Assembly (NCBI RefSeq): GCF_002127325.2
Contig: NC_035436.2
Location: 114,516,088 to 114,580,087 of the forward strand
Length of the DNA: 64,000 bases
From: Helianthus annuus
Taxonomy: Eukaryota > Streptophyta > Magnoliopsida > Asterales > Asteraceae
Reading direction: 5' to 3'
Positions 22,682 to 34,344 of this stretch are shown piece after piece. Within the stretch, counting starts at the first letter, position 1. Every line of letters starts with the position of its first letter. Both the position numbers and the translations under genes were made by a program. The notes under the pieces are model-generated. The model was not told the origin of the DNA. It saw only the letters and a list, made by a program, of their open reading frames with translations, and did no database searches.

Positions 22682-25462
22682 TGTCACACCCCCAAAATCC
22701 ACCTGCGGAATATCACCGCTTGGGAGCGTGACTGACCAGGATCAAGCCACCAATCATATTGAACATGTAATTAATATCAAGTAAAATAAATGCAAACCAA
22801 TCATTCAATACGATAGGTTTCAAAACATAATTATAGTATCAAGTGCAGCGGAAGCATAAGTACGAAAACCCAATGTATATCATAGTTCAAATGTTTTAAC
22901 ATGGCATCCACGATCCATGCTCCACAACGACCTGCTCCTCCCTGTGCAAGCTCCATGTATCTAACGACCTGCAAGGCATGTAACAGAGGATCAACAACTA
23001 GTTGAGCGAGTTCATAGTTTATATTTCGGTATTTGTAATAGTATAGTAAGCCTTGTATTCGTTCATTAAGTCATGTATCGTAATAGTTCGTATCGCGGCC
23101 CTTCAGGCATGTATGCGAAGATTAGGGTAAGTTCTCAAGTATTCTAGACTAGGTATGTTTGTATCGCGGCCACCCGACACCTGTGCGAAGTTTTAGTGTA
23201 TAGTTCGCAGCCTTCCTAGGCATGTGTGCGAAGATTAGTCATATTATCGCAGCCAACCCTGGCATGTGTGCGAAGATCAGTCATATTATCGCAGCCAATC
23301 CCGGCGTGTGTTTGAAGATCAGTTCTATAAGCATCACTAGTCTAGCAGTATCTTAACCAATCACCTTCCTCACCCGAGGATCATATCACTACGTTCCATT
23401 ATCTAGAGAAGTACAAATAAATAAATCAATCCCATCCCCACCCTGGGAACCCCATGCCTTGGCTGTGTGAACTCACCTTGGTTTGCTCGGTATGCTAGGT
23501 TATGCACTCACAAGTGATCAGTCAAGTCCTAGTGTATGCACGTGTAATAAATCAGTTCATGTTCGTAAAGATTTACATGCAATCCATGTCATATCATGTA
23601 CTTAAGCAATTATCATGTATCATGTAAGCAGATAAACAAAGTCGTGCAATTCATGTTCAATGTAAGTGTCATTTACAGTTTGCCCTATCATGGTTATTCG
23701 TAACATACTTGACAGGGTTAACATACGTAACGGAAATAATAAACTAACAGAGTCAGTTAGCTAACAACATTCACAACCCATTAGGGTTACATGCTTAACG
23801 GAGTTACACCAATTTAACACAGCAATTCACATCTCAGGTGTACATATCACACAATGACACCGTTATCACATGAATCTGTTATAACAAAATCCTACCATTG
23901 ATTATCAACAACCCTAACCACTTCTGTTTTGTTCCAGACGATACACATCCAACATGATATTCATGTATAAGCAGAATCATCAAAATCGCATAGTGAGCAT
24001 GACCCATTACAACATATTAGATCCCTATCATGTGTCTATATTACTGACCCATATACATTATCCTAAGAGTCGAACCCTTGTTCGTGCATATATAGAGTTC
24101 AGACAAAGCTATGAACTTCGGACTTCCCTTTCATCATTCAAAGAAGTCGGACCACACATGTTATCCAAAAACTCGGACCATAGGTAACATCATACAAGAA
24201 GTCGGACCATCTTATATATATGAAGTCGGACTCACCCATTCATTAAAACTTGGACCAAGTGGGGGGGGGGGTTAAAGCTCGGATAGGTGGGTGGGGGATC
24301 ACAAAGTCGGACATAGGGAGTGGTCACAAAACTCGGACACACCCTCAACCAAAGAATTCGGATCCTATGCATCTTATAAAAAACTCGGACCATTCACTTA
24401 TCTAAAGCAAAACTCGGACCAAAGAGTTGTCACAAAGGTCGGACCCCTTTCTAAAAGTCGGATATGATTATGCTATGTAAAAACTCGGACATCAAAATGT
24501 GTTAAAGGTCGGATGTGATATGTTATGTAAGAAGGTCGGAGATATGATGCATATAAAGGTCGGACAATCTTAAATATGTAAAAGGTCGGATTATACACTC
24601 TCATGAAGCTCGGACATCATGTACCATCAATCATCGAGCAAACATATGTCACATGAACAACAGTTACGTTTTCACACTATCACAACGAAGAAACCCTAAT
24701 TACATTGCACCTGTCTAGCACCCATCCAATTATGAAATCAATCATGTATTCTTAATCATCAAGCAATCGATTAAACAACTATTCAATCATCATTATCACA
24801 ATAATCCAAATCAAATCAAGAATCACAGAATATTATATGAAGAACTAGGGTTTTCATGAACACATAATCACGAATCCAGAATTGATAATAATCAAGCAAT
24901 CAATTAGGGTTTACAAGTATTGCAATGATCAATAAACAATTACCTTGAATGATTCTAGAGAAATAAAGGAATCAAACGTGATGACTATCTTGAGCCAATG
25001 ATGATGATGGTGATGATTGCCAGAGAAAAGTACGTGCTTGGATTTTTTTGTGAAATGATTAGTGAAAAAGGGATTAGGGTTAAGTATAGTTTAAGTTTCT
25101 CGAATTACTCTATACACCCTGCATTACTATATCTTACACAAGCACACCATCTCATATCAATTTCACAGTTACACCACCAAGTTTATATATTTGTCAAGTC
25201 TTTCAATATTTAACAAACAATCATGCACAATCACACAATACAATTCATTGCATCAAAGCGTATACAATTCCATAGCAACTAATTGTGCAATTAAACAACT
25301 AAACAATAAATGAACGTGCAATAAATGCGAAATAGAAATCTTGGAAATTCGAGTTGTCACATTATCCCCAACTTAAAAGAAATTTCGTCCCGAAATTTGG
25401 TACGCACTCATTGAGGAAGCTAGGTAAGCTGTATTGTTCACTGGTTTTCCTGGGGTGTCACA
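22682..25462 (-). mobile_element. Element B 5' LTR
   Basis: It is 2781 bp, from TGTCACACCCCC to CTGGGGTGTCACA. The right edge touches the target duplication AGGGC. It includes the second hairpin/PPT module (25362-25462) as U3 sequence. Confidence 0.95.
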
Positions 25463-26562
25463 AGGGCTGAGGCACTGCGCGGATCAAGGAAACGGTTAGA
25501 ACAAAGGGAAGACGGCGCTTACTATGTAACGGTGCGTGTTTGGGTCCCACTTTATGGAAACTTACGCGAGCTAGTGATGGATGAAGCACATAAGTCTCGC
25601 TACTCGGTACATCCTGGTTCGGATAAGATGTACCACGACTTAAAGACTACATATTGGTGGCCTAGCATGAAGGCCCACACAGCAACCTACGTTGGCAAAT
25701 GTTTGACTTGTGCGAGAGTCATGACTGAATACCAGAAACCATCATGCGTACTTCAACAACCAAAGATACCGCAATGGAAATGGGAACAAATTTCCATGTA
25801 TTTCGTTACTGGCCTGCCTAGATCTCAACGCTGAAGCGACGCCATTTGGGTGATAGTGGATCGATTAACTAAGTCCGCACACTTCTTGGCTATCAAAGAA
25901 ATAGAAAAGTTCTCTACTCTAGCAGACGTCTACTTAAAGGAAGTGGTTTCGAGGCACGGGGTGCCAACTTCCATTATTTCCGATCGTGATGCACGTTTTA
26001 CTTCTGAGCTGTGGAAAGCAATGCACAAGTCCTTTGGCTCACGTTTAGACATGAGCACCGCTTATCATCCACAGACGGATGGGCAGTCTGAGCGCACTAT
26101 TCAAACCCTTGAAGACATGCTTAGGGCATGTGTGATTGATTTTGGCAACGGCTGGGAAAAACATCTCCCATTGGTGGAGTTTTCGTTTAATAACAGTTAC
26201 CACACCAGCATTCAAGCCGCTCCATTTGAGGCATTGTACGGGCGTAAATGCCGATCACCTCTTTGTTGGGCAAAGGTGGGTGATAGTCAGATCACGGGTC
26301 CAGAACTTGTAGTAGACACAACGAAAAGGATTGCACAGATACGACAACGAATGGCAGCAGCTTATGACCGTCAGAAAAGCTACGCTGATAAGCGCAGGAA
26401 ACCACTCGAGTTCCAGGTTGGGGATCGAGTGCTACTCAAAGTCTCACCTTGGAAAGGTGTAGTTCGTTTTGGCAAACGAGGCAAACTCAATCCGCGTTAT
26501 GTCGGACCTTTCGAAATCATTGAGAAAATAGGCAAAGTGGCCTACAAACTAAACCTACTAGC
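25463..26562 (+). pseudogene. Element A pol, second part: integrase
   Basis: It resumes exactly after B with the AGGGC target copy. The zinc-binding part ([13 protein letters not shown] ... CLTCARV) spans about 25600-25725. The catalytic core follows. The first catalytic Asp is replaced: ISMYFVTG instead of [11 protein letters not shown] at 25799-25801. SDRDARF (near 25980) and the Glu of GQSERTIQ (near 26090) are kept. A TGA near 25831 breaks the frame. The GPF segment [17 protein letters not shown] lies before 26550. C is inserted at 26563 and the chromodomain follows at 55394. Confidence 0.9.
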
Positions 26563-26818
26563 TGTCACACTCCGACCACGTAGAACATACAAAACGTGGC
26601 GGAAACGTCGGGGAGTGTTGTAACAGAATCAATTGTTTCAAATCCATGGCGAATGAAGTTTCGTTTTATAAATCAAACATGAAGGTTTACATTGTCTAAA
26701 CAAGAATCAAAGTGTACATAACATAAATTAACTAGTTCTTGTCTCGTTTTAAGTCACTAAGGCACAGGTCCGCCTAAGTATGTCTTGATAAGTCCTATGC
26801 ATCATCTCCTGAAAACAC

Positions 26819-27950
26819 ATGTGAAAATAGGTACGTCAGCATAAAAATGCCTGTGAGATACATTGGTTTTGTGAAAACGAAATTCATGACTTGAGTTTGA
26901 GAAAATGTTTAGTCATGAACCTCGTATTTTGCTTTGTCTTGTAAATCATTTGAAAAACGGTAAGATCAAATGATATGTATAAATAAGAGAACAATGTCTT
27001 GTGAAAAGCGTGTCTTGTGAAAAGAGTTTGTATAAGATTTGTTGTTTGTAAATCAATGTCTTGTGAAAAGCGTGTTATTTGAATAAAATGTTCTATGTTT
27101 CAAATTGAAATGATTCAAATAACGCTACGATATGTAATACCATACAAACACTTATATATAGGAAGTACCAGCGGCGTATCCACCATGCTTGTATCATATT
27201 ACACATGCCTCGTTACTTAAATCACTTACTCAAACCAAACCATCAAGATGAAATGTTTAACAACGGTAGAAATGTTCATGTATAGTCAAATGTCTATTGT
27301 CAAATGTAATCTATGTCAACGGATACAACTGGTTTACACGGTTCAATGGTTACAGACGGTTCATGAAATTGAAGGGTTAAGACGGTTCACATAGTCAAAT
27401 GGTTACAACGGTTCAAAATGTAATGTAATGTGTTCATATGCTGGATGAGCATATGCAACAGTAATGCAATGTGAAACAACGTACTACGTATGCACACAAT
27501 GGGCGTACGTAGCATGAAATGTATTGTAGAGTACAACGGTTCAAAATGTAGTGTGATGTGTTCATATGCTGGATGAGCATATGCAACAGTAATGCAATGT
27601 GCAACAATGTACTAAGTATGCACACAATGGGCATACATAGCATGTAATGTAAAACAATGTACTAAGTACGCACACAATGGGCATACATAGCATGTGATGT
27701 AAAACGATGTACTAAGTACGCACACAATGGGCATACATAGCATGAAAATGTAATGTAAAGTGTTGTGCTAAGTATGCACACGATGGACATACATAGCATA
27801 AACACAATGAAATCATGTACTATATATGTACTATTGAACATAGCAAGTATATGATGTGAAAACAGGAAAGCATGAAAGTAACAGATAGGCACATGTGTTT
27901 CACCCCAAAACAGTTTAGAAAACAGTAAAAGAGGGGTTCAATGTACTCAC
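26819..27950 (-). other. Putative leader intron in LTR C (copy at 52285-53427)
   Basis: On the minus strand the donor is CTCAG/GTGAGTACATTG at 27950 and the acceptor GTGTTTTCAG/GAG at 26819, 1132 bp. The long tandem array of this LTR lies inside. The LTR is unrelated in sequence to those of A, B, D and E, so the shared layout is not simple copying. Confidence 0.5.
27420..27800. repeat. Tandem array in LTR C, units with TACTAAGTATGCACACAATG
   Basis: Copies of a roughly 50-bp unit containing GCACACAATGGGCATACATA start near 27478, 27604, 27654, 27707 and 27763. They are combined with a larger duplication of about 120 bp (GTTCATATGCTGGATGAGCA at 27432 and 27551). The second copy of the array is at about 52905-53275. 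Antisense open frames over it are repeat artefacts. Confidence 0.85.
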
Positions 27951-29915
27951 CTGAGATTGCTTTGAATTCCTTGTATAATAACCAGATAATGCTAGAGGTC
28001 ACGGGATATTAAACAGCACCTAATAGGTAGCTACATTAATATACCGGACCAAAATCGGAGGGTCGGATAGTATGCGGGTTCGTAAACCAAACGAGTATGG
28101 AGACTCGTGTAATATGGTTTAACAAAGCCTACATACTAAAATGAAACCTAACCTAAGTGCTTACGCCCCATCATGACCCGTTTAGGTAGCTTAGGCTACC
28201 CTAACGCGTCGTTCGCGTAGAACGCGTCTGGAACGCCTAACATCGTGACCACAAGGTATAACCTCGGAAGGTTATAGCTATGGTCACCTAATGTGTTTGG
28301 TCGGACCCTAAAGATCGACCAAATGGGTCGGGTTCGAAAGTATAAGCAATGGTTTAGATCGCTTACCTTACGACCCTGTATAAGCACTAAACTAAAAGTG
28401 ACGAGCTAAGCATGTTAGAACATGCTTAACTAAGTTTAGAAAACAGGTTTGACATCAAAACAAACGGCTTTGATGCTCACGAGTAGTTTGGTTACAAAAT
28501 ATGCAAGAATGCACATTTTGGCCGAAACTACGATCCGTCACTGAGCCTAGTTAACGTGGTGATCAGTAGGTATAGTCACTACGGACTATAACCATCGTGA
28601 TCACGCTCACGTTATGAAGTTCCATGAACTTCGCATCGACCATAAGCTGGTCAATGCAGAAAGTCAACAAAACGTTGACTTTCGGACTCGAAAAGCGAAT
28701 AAAAGAGTGAAAGAAGACTTACGGAGGGTCCCCGAGTGCTAATCTAGATCAAATAGCTCAGGTATGAAACAATGGTTTCAACTTAGAGCTTCAAGATCAG
28801 ATTGTTGTGATTTTTACACTAAGGGGGGGGTATTTATAGGAAAAGTGGAACCGTTAGGATCGTTTTATCGAACATCGTGCCTTGATCTCGTGCGTACATG
28901 TGTCCAGGGGTTAAATTCACTGAACTTGGCTCTTGGCCCTTCATTGGGTGAAAAGGCATTGCCTCTTGATCGAACGAAAGGCCAGATTCTGCATTTAATG
29001 CAAAATCTTTCTGTCAGACATCCTCACGCGGCCCGCATCAGGATATGCAAAAACTCAGGCGGGCCGCCTGAGCCCGTCTGATCTGCACATACTTTGAAAA
29101 ATGACAGTTTTGGTCCCTGTTGCGTGTTTAAGCCATTTCCGACACTTCTAAGGCCCGTAAAGCCAACTTTAAGGCCCTAAAATGATGCCTAAACATTGTG
29201 GACATGAAACATGCTCAAAAATGTGTCGGATGTTGGTTCGTTTGGCCGTACGATCGCGGTGTTCGCTTAATTACGACGGAATGCGCATAAGTGTGAAAGA
29301 CGATCCAAATGACGCGACGAATGGATTTTTCTCATGCCAAACACTAAGGCATAATATAAGGATGCTTACATAAATTTTTGGATGTCCGGATGTATTCAGA
29401 ACGTAAGTTATGCGCGAAAGTGCAAACTTGTGCACTTTTTGACACTTTTAGTCCATGAATGACCCAGAAGTTTATTTTAGCATACCAAACCCCTCAAAGC
29501 CTATTTCTAAGCCATGTAAAGGGTATTTATGGTATGTTTAACTTATGGACATGTTCCGGAATGTTCGTTATAGTTCAGATTGGCATACTTTCGCAGTTTG
29601 TCAAGTTTAGTCCCTGTAAGCGAATTAACTTGTTTTTGCTATACCAAAGCCTTCAAAACTTATTTCTAAGTTATGTAAAGGTTATTTAAGGTACGTTGAG
29701 TGTATGTTGATGTTTCGGAGTACTTGTCGCAATAAACTGAGTACGTTTACGCACCAGTTTGCGTATAATGCTCCAGAAAGCGATGTAGAGTTTGAATTTG
29801 AACAATAATTGATATGTGCAAAACATACACATATTTATACAAGATCCCAAGTATGAAATACAATATTTCATCGGCTTGGTATTTGTTTGATGGTCGCGGT
29901 GACACAGGTGTCACA

Positions 29916-31735
29916 GTCTCCCCTACTTTAGGAAATTTCGTCCCGAAATGTATTCGTAGGAGTCTATTTGTGAATTTGCCAAATAACCACCAATGATATG
30001 TAAGGCAATATCTTGTCATTTCCTTAATGGTCATTATTCCGAAACGAAAATGAACGGACGGGTCATTTTCAATGGTTGCTTCATCAGAATTGGAAATGAA
30101 GGATTACACAACGGATATTCATTTCCTCAACGGATAATCTTCAGAAACGAAAATGAACTGACGGAGTCATCTTCAACGGTTGCTTCCTCAGAGTTGGAAA
30201 TGAAGGATTACACAACGGATATTCATTTCCTCAACGGATAAATCTTCAGAAACGAAAATGAGCTAACGGAGTCATCTTCAACGGTTGCTTCCTCAGAGTT
30301 GGAAATGAAGGATTACACAACGGATATTCATTTCCTCAACGGATAATCTTCAGAAACGAAAATGAACTAACGGAGTCATCTTCAACGGTTGCTTCCTCAG
30401 AGTTGGAAATGAAGGATTACACAACGGATATTCATTTCCTCAACGGATAAATCTTCAGAAACGAAAATGAGCTAACGGAGTCATCTTCAACGGTTGCTTC
30501 CTCAGAGTTGGAAATGAAGGATTACACAACGAATATTCATTTCCTCAACGAATAATCTTCAGAAACGAAAATGAACAAACGGAGTCATCTTCAACGGTTG
30601 CTTCCTCAGAGTTGGAAATGAAGAATTACACAATGGATATTCATTTCCTCAACGGATAATCTTCAGAAACGAAAATGAACAAACGGGGTCATCTTCAACG
30701 GGTATTCTTCAGATCTGGAAATGAAGGATAAACGGATATTCATTTCCTCAACGGATAAATCTTCAGAACGAAAATGAACAAACGGAGTCATTTTCCTCGA
30801 CGGGTGTTCTTCAGATTTGGAAATGAAGGATAAACGGATATTCATTTCCTCAACGGATATTCTTCAGAAGTGAAAAATGAATAGCTAGTTCATTTTTCCT
30901 CAACGGATGCTTCATCAGAATTGGAAATGAATAGGGTTAACTCTAGACACATGACAGAACTTGCTGTGATTTCTGTGCACTAAATTCCATAATTATGTAT
31001 GCATCCGTAATTACGTAATCCCTTGCACAGTCCGCACAGTTTGTTTTGTAATGTTTTGGGGAAAGGATATCAAACTTGTGACGAGGGTGACTAGACTTCC
31101 ATCGGTTCCTTTTAATTAGATCGATAGGGGATCCTCTTGGTTAGGCCACCAAGGAGTCCTTTCAGCTATATCATCACATGATATCCCTAACCAGATTTTT
31201 GGATGAATCTGTTTAGCTAGACCACTCAAGGGGTCTAATTATGAAGTAGTACTTTATAATCCGAGGGACTTAACTATAACATAGAAGTCCATTGAGGATT
31301 TTAAGTAATACCTTTGGGCATCCTACTATGAATCTCTTGGACACGGATATGTAAGATTCTACGAAGATTTGGATAACATAATTTGGATCACACAACAATA
31401 CATAAGGAAACACATAAGCACATAGTCACATAATTGTTTAATTTGATCATAATTTGTTATTAACTTGTTATCGATTGAATACGGATATGGAAACCTGTCG
31501 ACGGATCTCAATGTTCACTGGAATCTATCTGAGAAGATAGAAAGATCTCCCAAAATTCGATTTTTGATTACAAGGAATCACCACATTCGAATGAAGGTAT
31601 ACAACAATTAAAGACTTACGGGAAATTCCTAGGTACCCTATTAAGGATTTATAGTGGTACCTTGGGTATTCGTCTTGTGTTGTAACCTGCGCCTTGTACT
31701 TCGTTTCCTTAGAATAAACGGGTACTTAGGAATTC
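29916..31735 (-). mobile_element. Element C internal region, 3' part, no pol
   Basis: From the polypurine tract inward there is a hairpin, about 0.9 kb of tandem repeat (30030-30930), then about 0.8 kb of unclassified sequence with no recognisable domain in any frame. In an autonomous gypsy element this interval would hold the integrase end. D is inserted at 31736. Confidence 0.8.
30030..30930. repeat. 104-bp tandem repeat, about eight to nine copies
   Basis: The landmark TGGAAATGAAG recurs at 30091, 30195, 30300, 30404, 30509, 30613, 30716, 30818 and 30922, a period of 102-105 bp. The central copies are nearly identical, the outer ones shorter and more diverged. Each unit holds an ATTCATTTCCTCAACGGATA segment and a GAAACGAAAATGAAC segment. 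The period is not a multiple of three and the frames are not conserved, so I do not read it as coding. Confidence 0.92.
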
Positions 31736-32584
31736 TGTGACAACACGAACTTTAGACTTGCTTTGATGTAACGATACGTGTTTATGAAAACGTTATTGAT
31801 TGAATGAATACTTGATATGTGATGTTATGTGCCTTATGTGTATGTATGTTATGTGAATGTTACACGAACCCGAACCGCACAACACTACATTCGAGTGCAC
31901 AAGCCCTTTGGGCCACACCTTGTTTACGGATCCTTTAGGCAACCGAGTGGGCTCGGCCCACTCCCCACTCGCAAGCACCAAAACCTTTTTGGTAAGGGTT
32001 TGATTCTCATTATTGTTACAAACACAAGAAAACACACACAACCCTACCTCTCATTCTCTCTCTCGTCTCCTCTTAGAACCGGCCGAGACTTTCCTTGTTC
32101 ATCCTACAATTCGGATCCTACAATTCGGTAAGTGTCTCATTAATGGCTAGTACTATATGTGATGTTGTTAATTATCGGATTTACATGATCGGTTAGGGTT
32201 TTGATAGTGATTCGGTTGGTATGTTGTATGATATTTGTGTACATGATAAACGGATTGAAGTCGCCATCCTTGTTATTGACCTTGTTGTAAATCAGATTCT
32301 ATGATTAGAACCGAATAAGATACAAATCGGCTGTTATGTATTGTTTGATCGGATATGTTTATGTATTGTTTTGGACAAGCGTTCTTGATTATGTTTGGTA
32401 TTAGGGTTCATAAGAATTGATGTTGATTTTCCCTGTTTGATCGATAATTGCCATATTATGAAACTGATAAAGATTGGTAATTGATGATAATTGTCATGTT
32501 TGATCTGTTTCCGAAACTGTTGAACCTGTTTGCTGAAATCACGGATAGTTATGCATGAGATCAGGGAAACTGTTACCATTTGCT

Positions 32585-32865
32585 TGTCTCGACTGGGATT
32601 GCGAGTCGAAACCCATAGTCTCGACTCGAGACCATAACAGCTTTAGTCGGAACCGAGGTTGCGAGTCCCGTTGCGACTCGTAACCAGACCTTGTTAAGTC
32701 GAAACCTCACACAACAACACGAACCGAAACCACGGTTGCGAGTCCCGTTACGACTCGTAACCGGACCATGACGAGCCGAGACCACCTGTTGCGACTCGTA
32801 ATCAGCCGTTGTGACTCGTAATCCTTGTTGCGACTCGAGATCGCTGGTTACGACTCGAGACCACC
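32585..32865 (+). repeat. Cluster of GCGACTCG / CGACTCGAGAC motifs in LTR D
   Basis: Around a dozen copies of a GACTCG core, many as TTGCGACTCGTAA, occur at irregular spacing. The same cluster is at about 48537-48815 in the other LTR. It lies in the presumed leader between promoter and splice donor. Confidence 0.8.
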
Positions 32866-33162
32866 CTTGCACGTACACTGTTTGGGCTTTCAATGTCACG
32901 GGCCCAATCAGTTGGGCCAAATGTTTGGACTTATGATTTGTTATGATATTGGACTGCTTATGGTAATTGGGCCGGGTGATGTTTGGGCCGAACACTTAGA
33001 TTGTTTATCGGATTGCTGATACGTGTACGTGTTTACCATGATTATACGTGATACAATATACGTGCTATATACGAACCTGACTTGTATAATAACCATGATA
33101 GGACGTGATTGACCATTTACTAGCTTAACTGTACCCTTTGTGTATCTGCCGAGCAAACCAAG

Positions 33163-33752
33163 GTGAGTTCACACAGCCAAGGCATGGGATTCCCGGGTTG
33201 GGAATTGGGTTGGATATGTTGAATATGGAATGATTACTCGTACTTACGCATTCTCTAGACTATAGACCATCGTCCTCAGGTTAGTCAGGACACGTTACGT
33301 AAAGCCTACGTAACCCAGTATGTTTGCCATTTGTCTCCCGGGTTGGGAGGACACGTTACGTAAAGCCTACGTAACCCAATACCATCTACTGGCTTCCGGG
33401 TCGGAAGGCCACGCTGCGTAAAGCCTACGAAGCCCCCACGCGTACCATGTCCTCGGGGAAGGGCACGTCACGTAAAGCCTACGTGACCCTGTACGTTTTC
33501 CTGTTCTCGGTAAAGAAGAACACATGGTCGGAAGTTAGCCTAGTAAGTACCGTTAATGAGAAGCCCTCATTAGCCAGGATAAACATGGGAAGCCCCCACC
33601 AGTATTATGAACACAAGGTTTGGGAAGCCCCCACCTTTAGTATCCACTAGTATGGGAAGCCCCCACTAGCTATACTTATGCACTATGTTATGAACTTACT
33701 TTCTGTGAACTCGCTCAACTAGTTTGTTGATTATTTGTTGCATGCCTTGCAG
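33163..33752 (+). other. Putative leader intron in LTR D (copy at 49116-49705)
   Basis: The donor is CCAAG/GTGAGTTC and the acceptor CATGCCTTGCAG/GACC, 590 bp in both LTRs. It contains two arrays: GTTACGTAAAGCCTACGTAA units (about 33290-33480) and GGGAAGCCCCCAC units (about 33560-33670). Confidence 0.55.
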
Positions 33753-34033
33753 GACCTTAGGTATACTGGGAGCTTGCACAGGGAGGAGCAGGTCGTTGTG
33801 GGATACGGATCGTGGATAACAATTGAACTTATAACTATTTCGAATTTACATTACTATGTTTCCGCTATTTAAACAATGTTTGGTTTTGAAACATCAATCA
33901 TGTCATGATGGATTACATTAATTACTTTTATCATTATTAAATGCTATGTTTGATATGATTGATGGCTTGATCCTGGTCAGTCACGCTCCCAAGCGGTGGT
34001 ACTCCGCGTGTGGATTTTGGGGGTGTGACAGAT

Positions 34034-34109
34034 TGGTATCAGAGCCATTGGTTATAGAGAACTTGGTTTTAATATGGGAAAACGTTTTTATTAAAACCGG
34101 ACTATAACC
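34034..34109 (+). promoter_or_regulatory. Element D PBS and post-PBS stem-loop
   Basis: The PBS TGGTATCAGAGCCA is at 34034-34047. The stem-loop has outer arms GGTTATAG (34050-34057) and CTATAACC (34102-34109), and inner arms GGTTTTAATA (34065-34074) and TATTAAAACC (34089-34098). The loop contains the self-complementary AAAACGTTTT (34079-34088). All pairs are Watson-Crick. Confidence 0.88.
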
Positions 34110-34344
34110 AGAACAGTGCTCTCAACGATCCACAACGACGCTTCGCTCCACGTGCAAGACTCGACATCCTAGGTAATAAGGTTTATGTTTATTGCCTGTT
34201 TGCTAGAACTGTTTAGAACTTTGCTCGCATTACGCTTAGATACACATGATACTATAGCATGAGAATCCCTGCGTGCTTACACTTTTCTGTCATCGCCCTA
34301 TTCGCGAACCATTCTTACTTACGCCACTTGTTACAATGAAGATC

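Larger units (their letters stand above)
15307..25462 (-). mobile_element. Element B: Tekay-type Ty3/gypsy retrotransposon, minus strand
   Basis: The element is 10,156 bp and flanked by AGGGC on both sides (15302-15306 and 25463-25467). Its LTRs are 15307-18093 and 22682-25462. Unlike A, D and E, its LTR starts at the upstream TGTGACACCCC module, because the right edge at 25462 includes that extra 101 bp before the target duplication. The internal region of 4.6 kb lacks the gag intron and has a deletion of about 0.33 kb between protease and RT. It is defective. Confidence 0.95.
26563..29915 (-). mobile_element. Element C 3' LTR
   Basis: The plus-strand text runs TGTCACACTCCG to GACACAGGTGTCACA. 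The polypurine complement GTCTCCCCTACTTTAGG follows at 29916, then the hairpin ATTTCG/CGAAAT (29935-29949). A minus-strand TATAAATA lies at 28831-28838. Confidence 0.94.
31736..34030 (+). mobile_element. Element D 5' LTR
   Basis: It runs from TGTGACAACACGAAC to GTGTGGATTTTGGGGGTGTGACA. The U3 half is unrelated to that of A or E, while the last 400 bp are close to both. No clear TATA box is found; a CT-rich stretch at 32050-32085 may lie just after the transcription start. A cluster of GCGACTCG motifs lies at 32590-32860. Confidence 0.93.

Noticed and set aside
28750..29100. 105-codon frame in LTR C (and 54284-54559)
   Set aside because: It overlaps the promoter region of the C LTR on the opposite strand, and the two LTR copies begin at different Met codons. 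It is probably chance.
30030..30930. Possible CRISPR-like array from regular spacing
   Set aside because: The whole 104-bp unit repeats, including the would-be spacers, and the context is a plant retrotransposon. It is a minisatellite.
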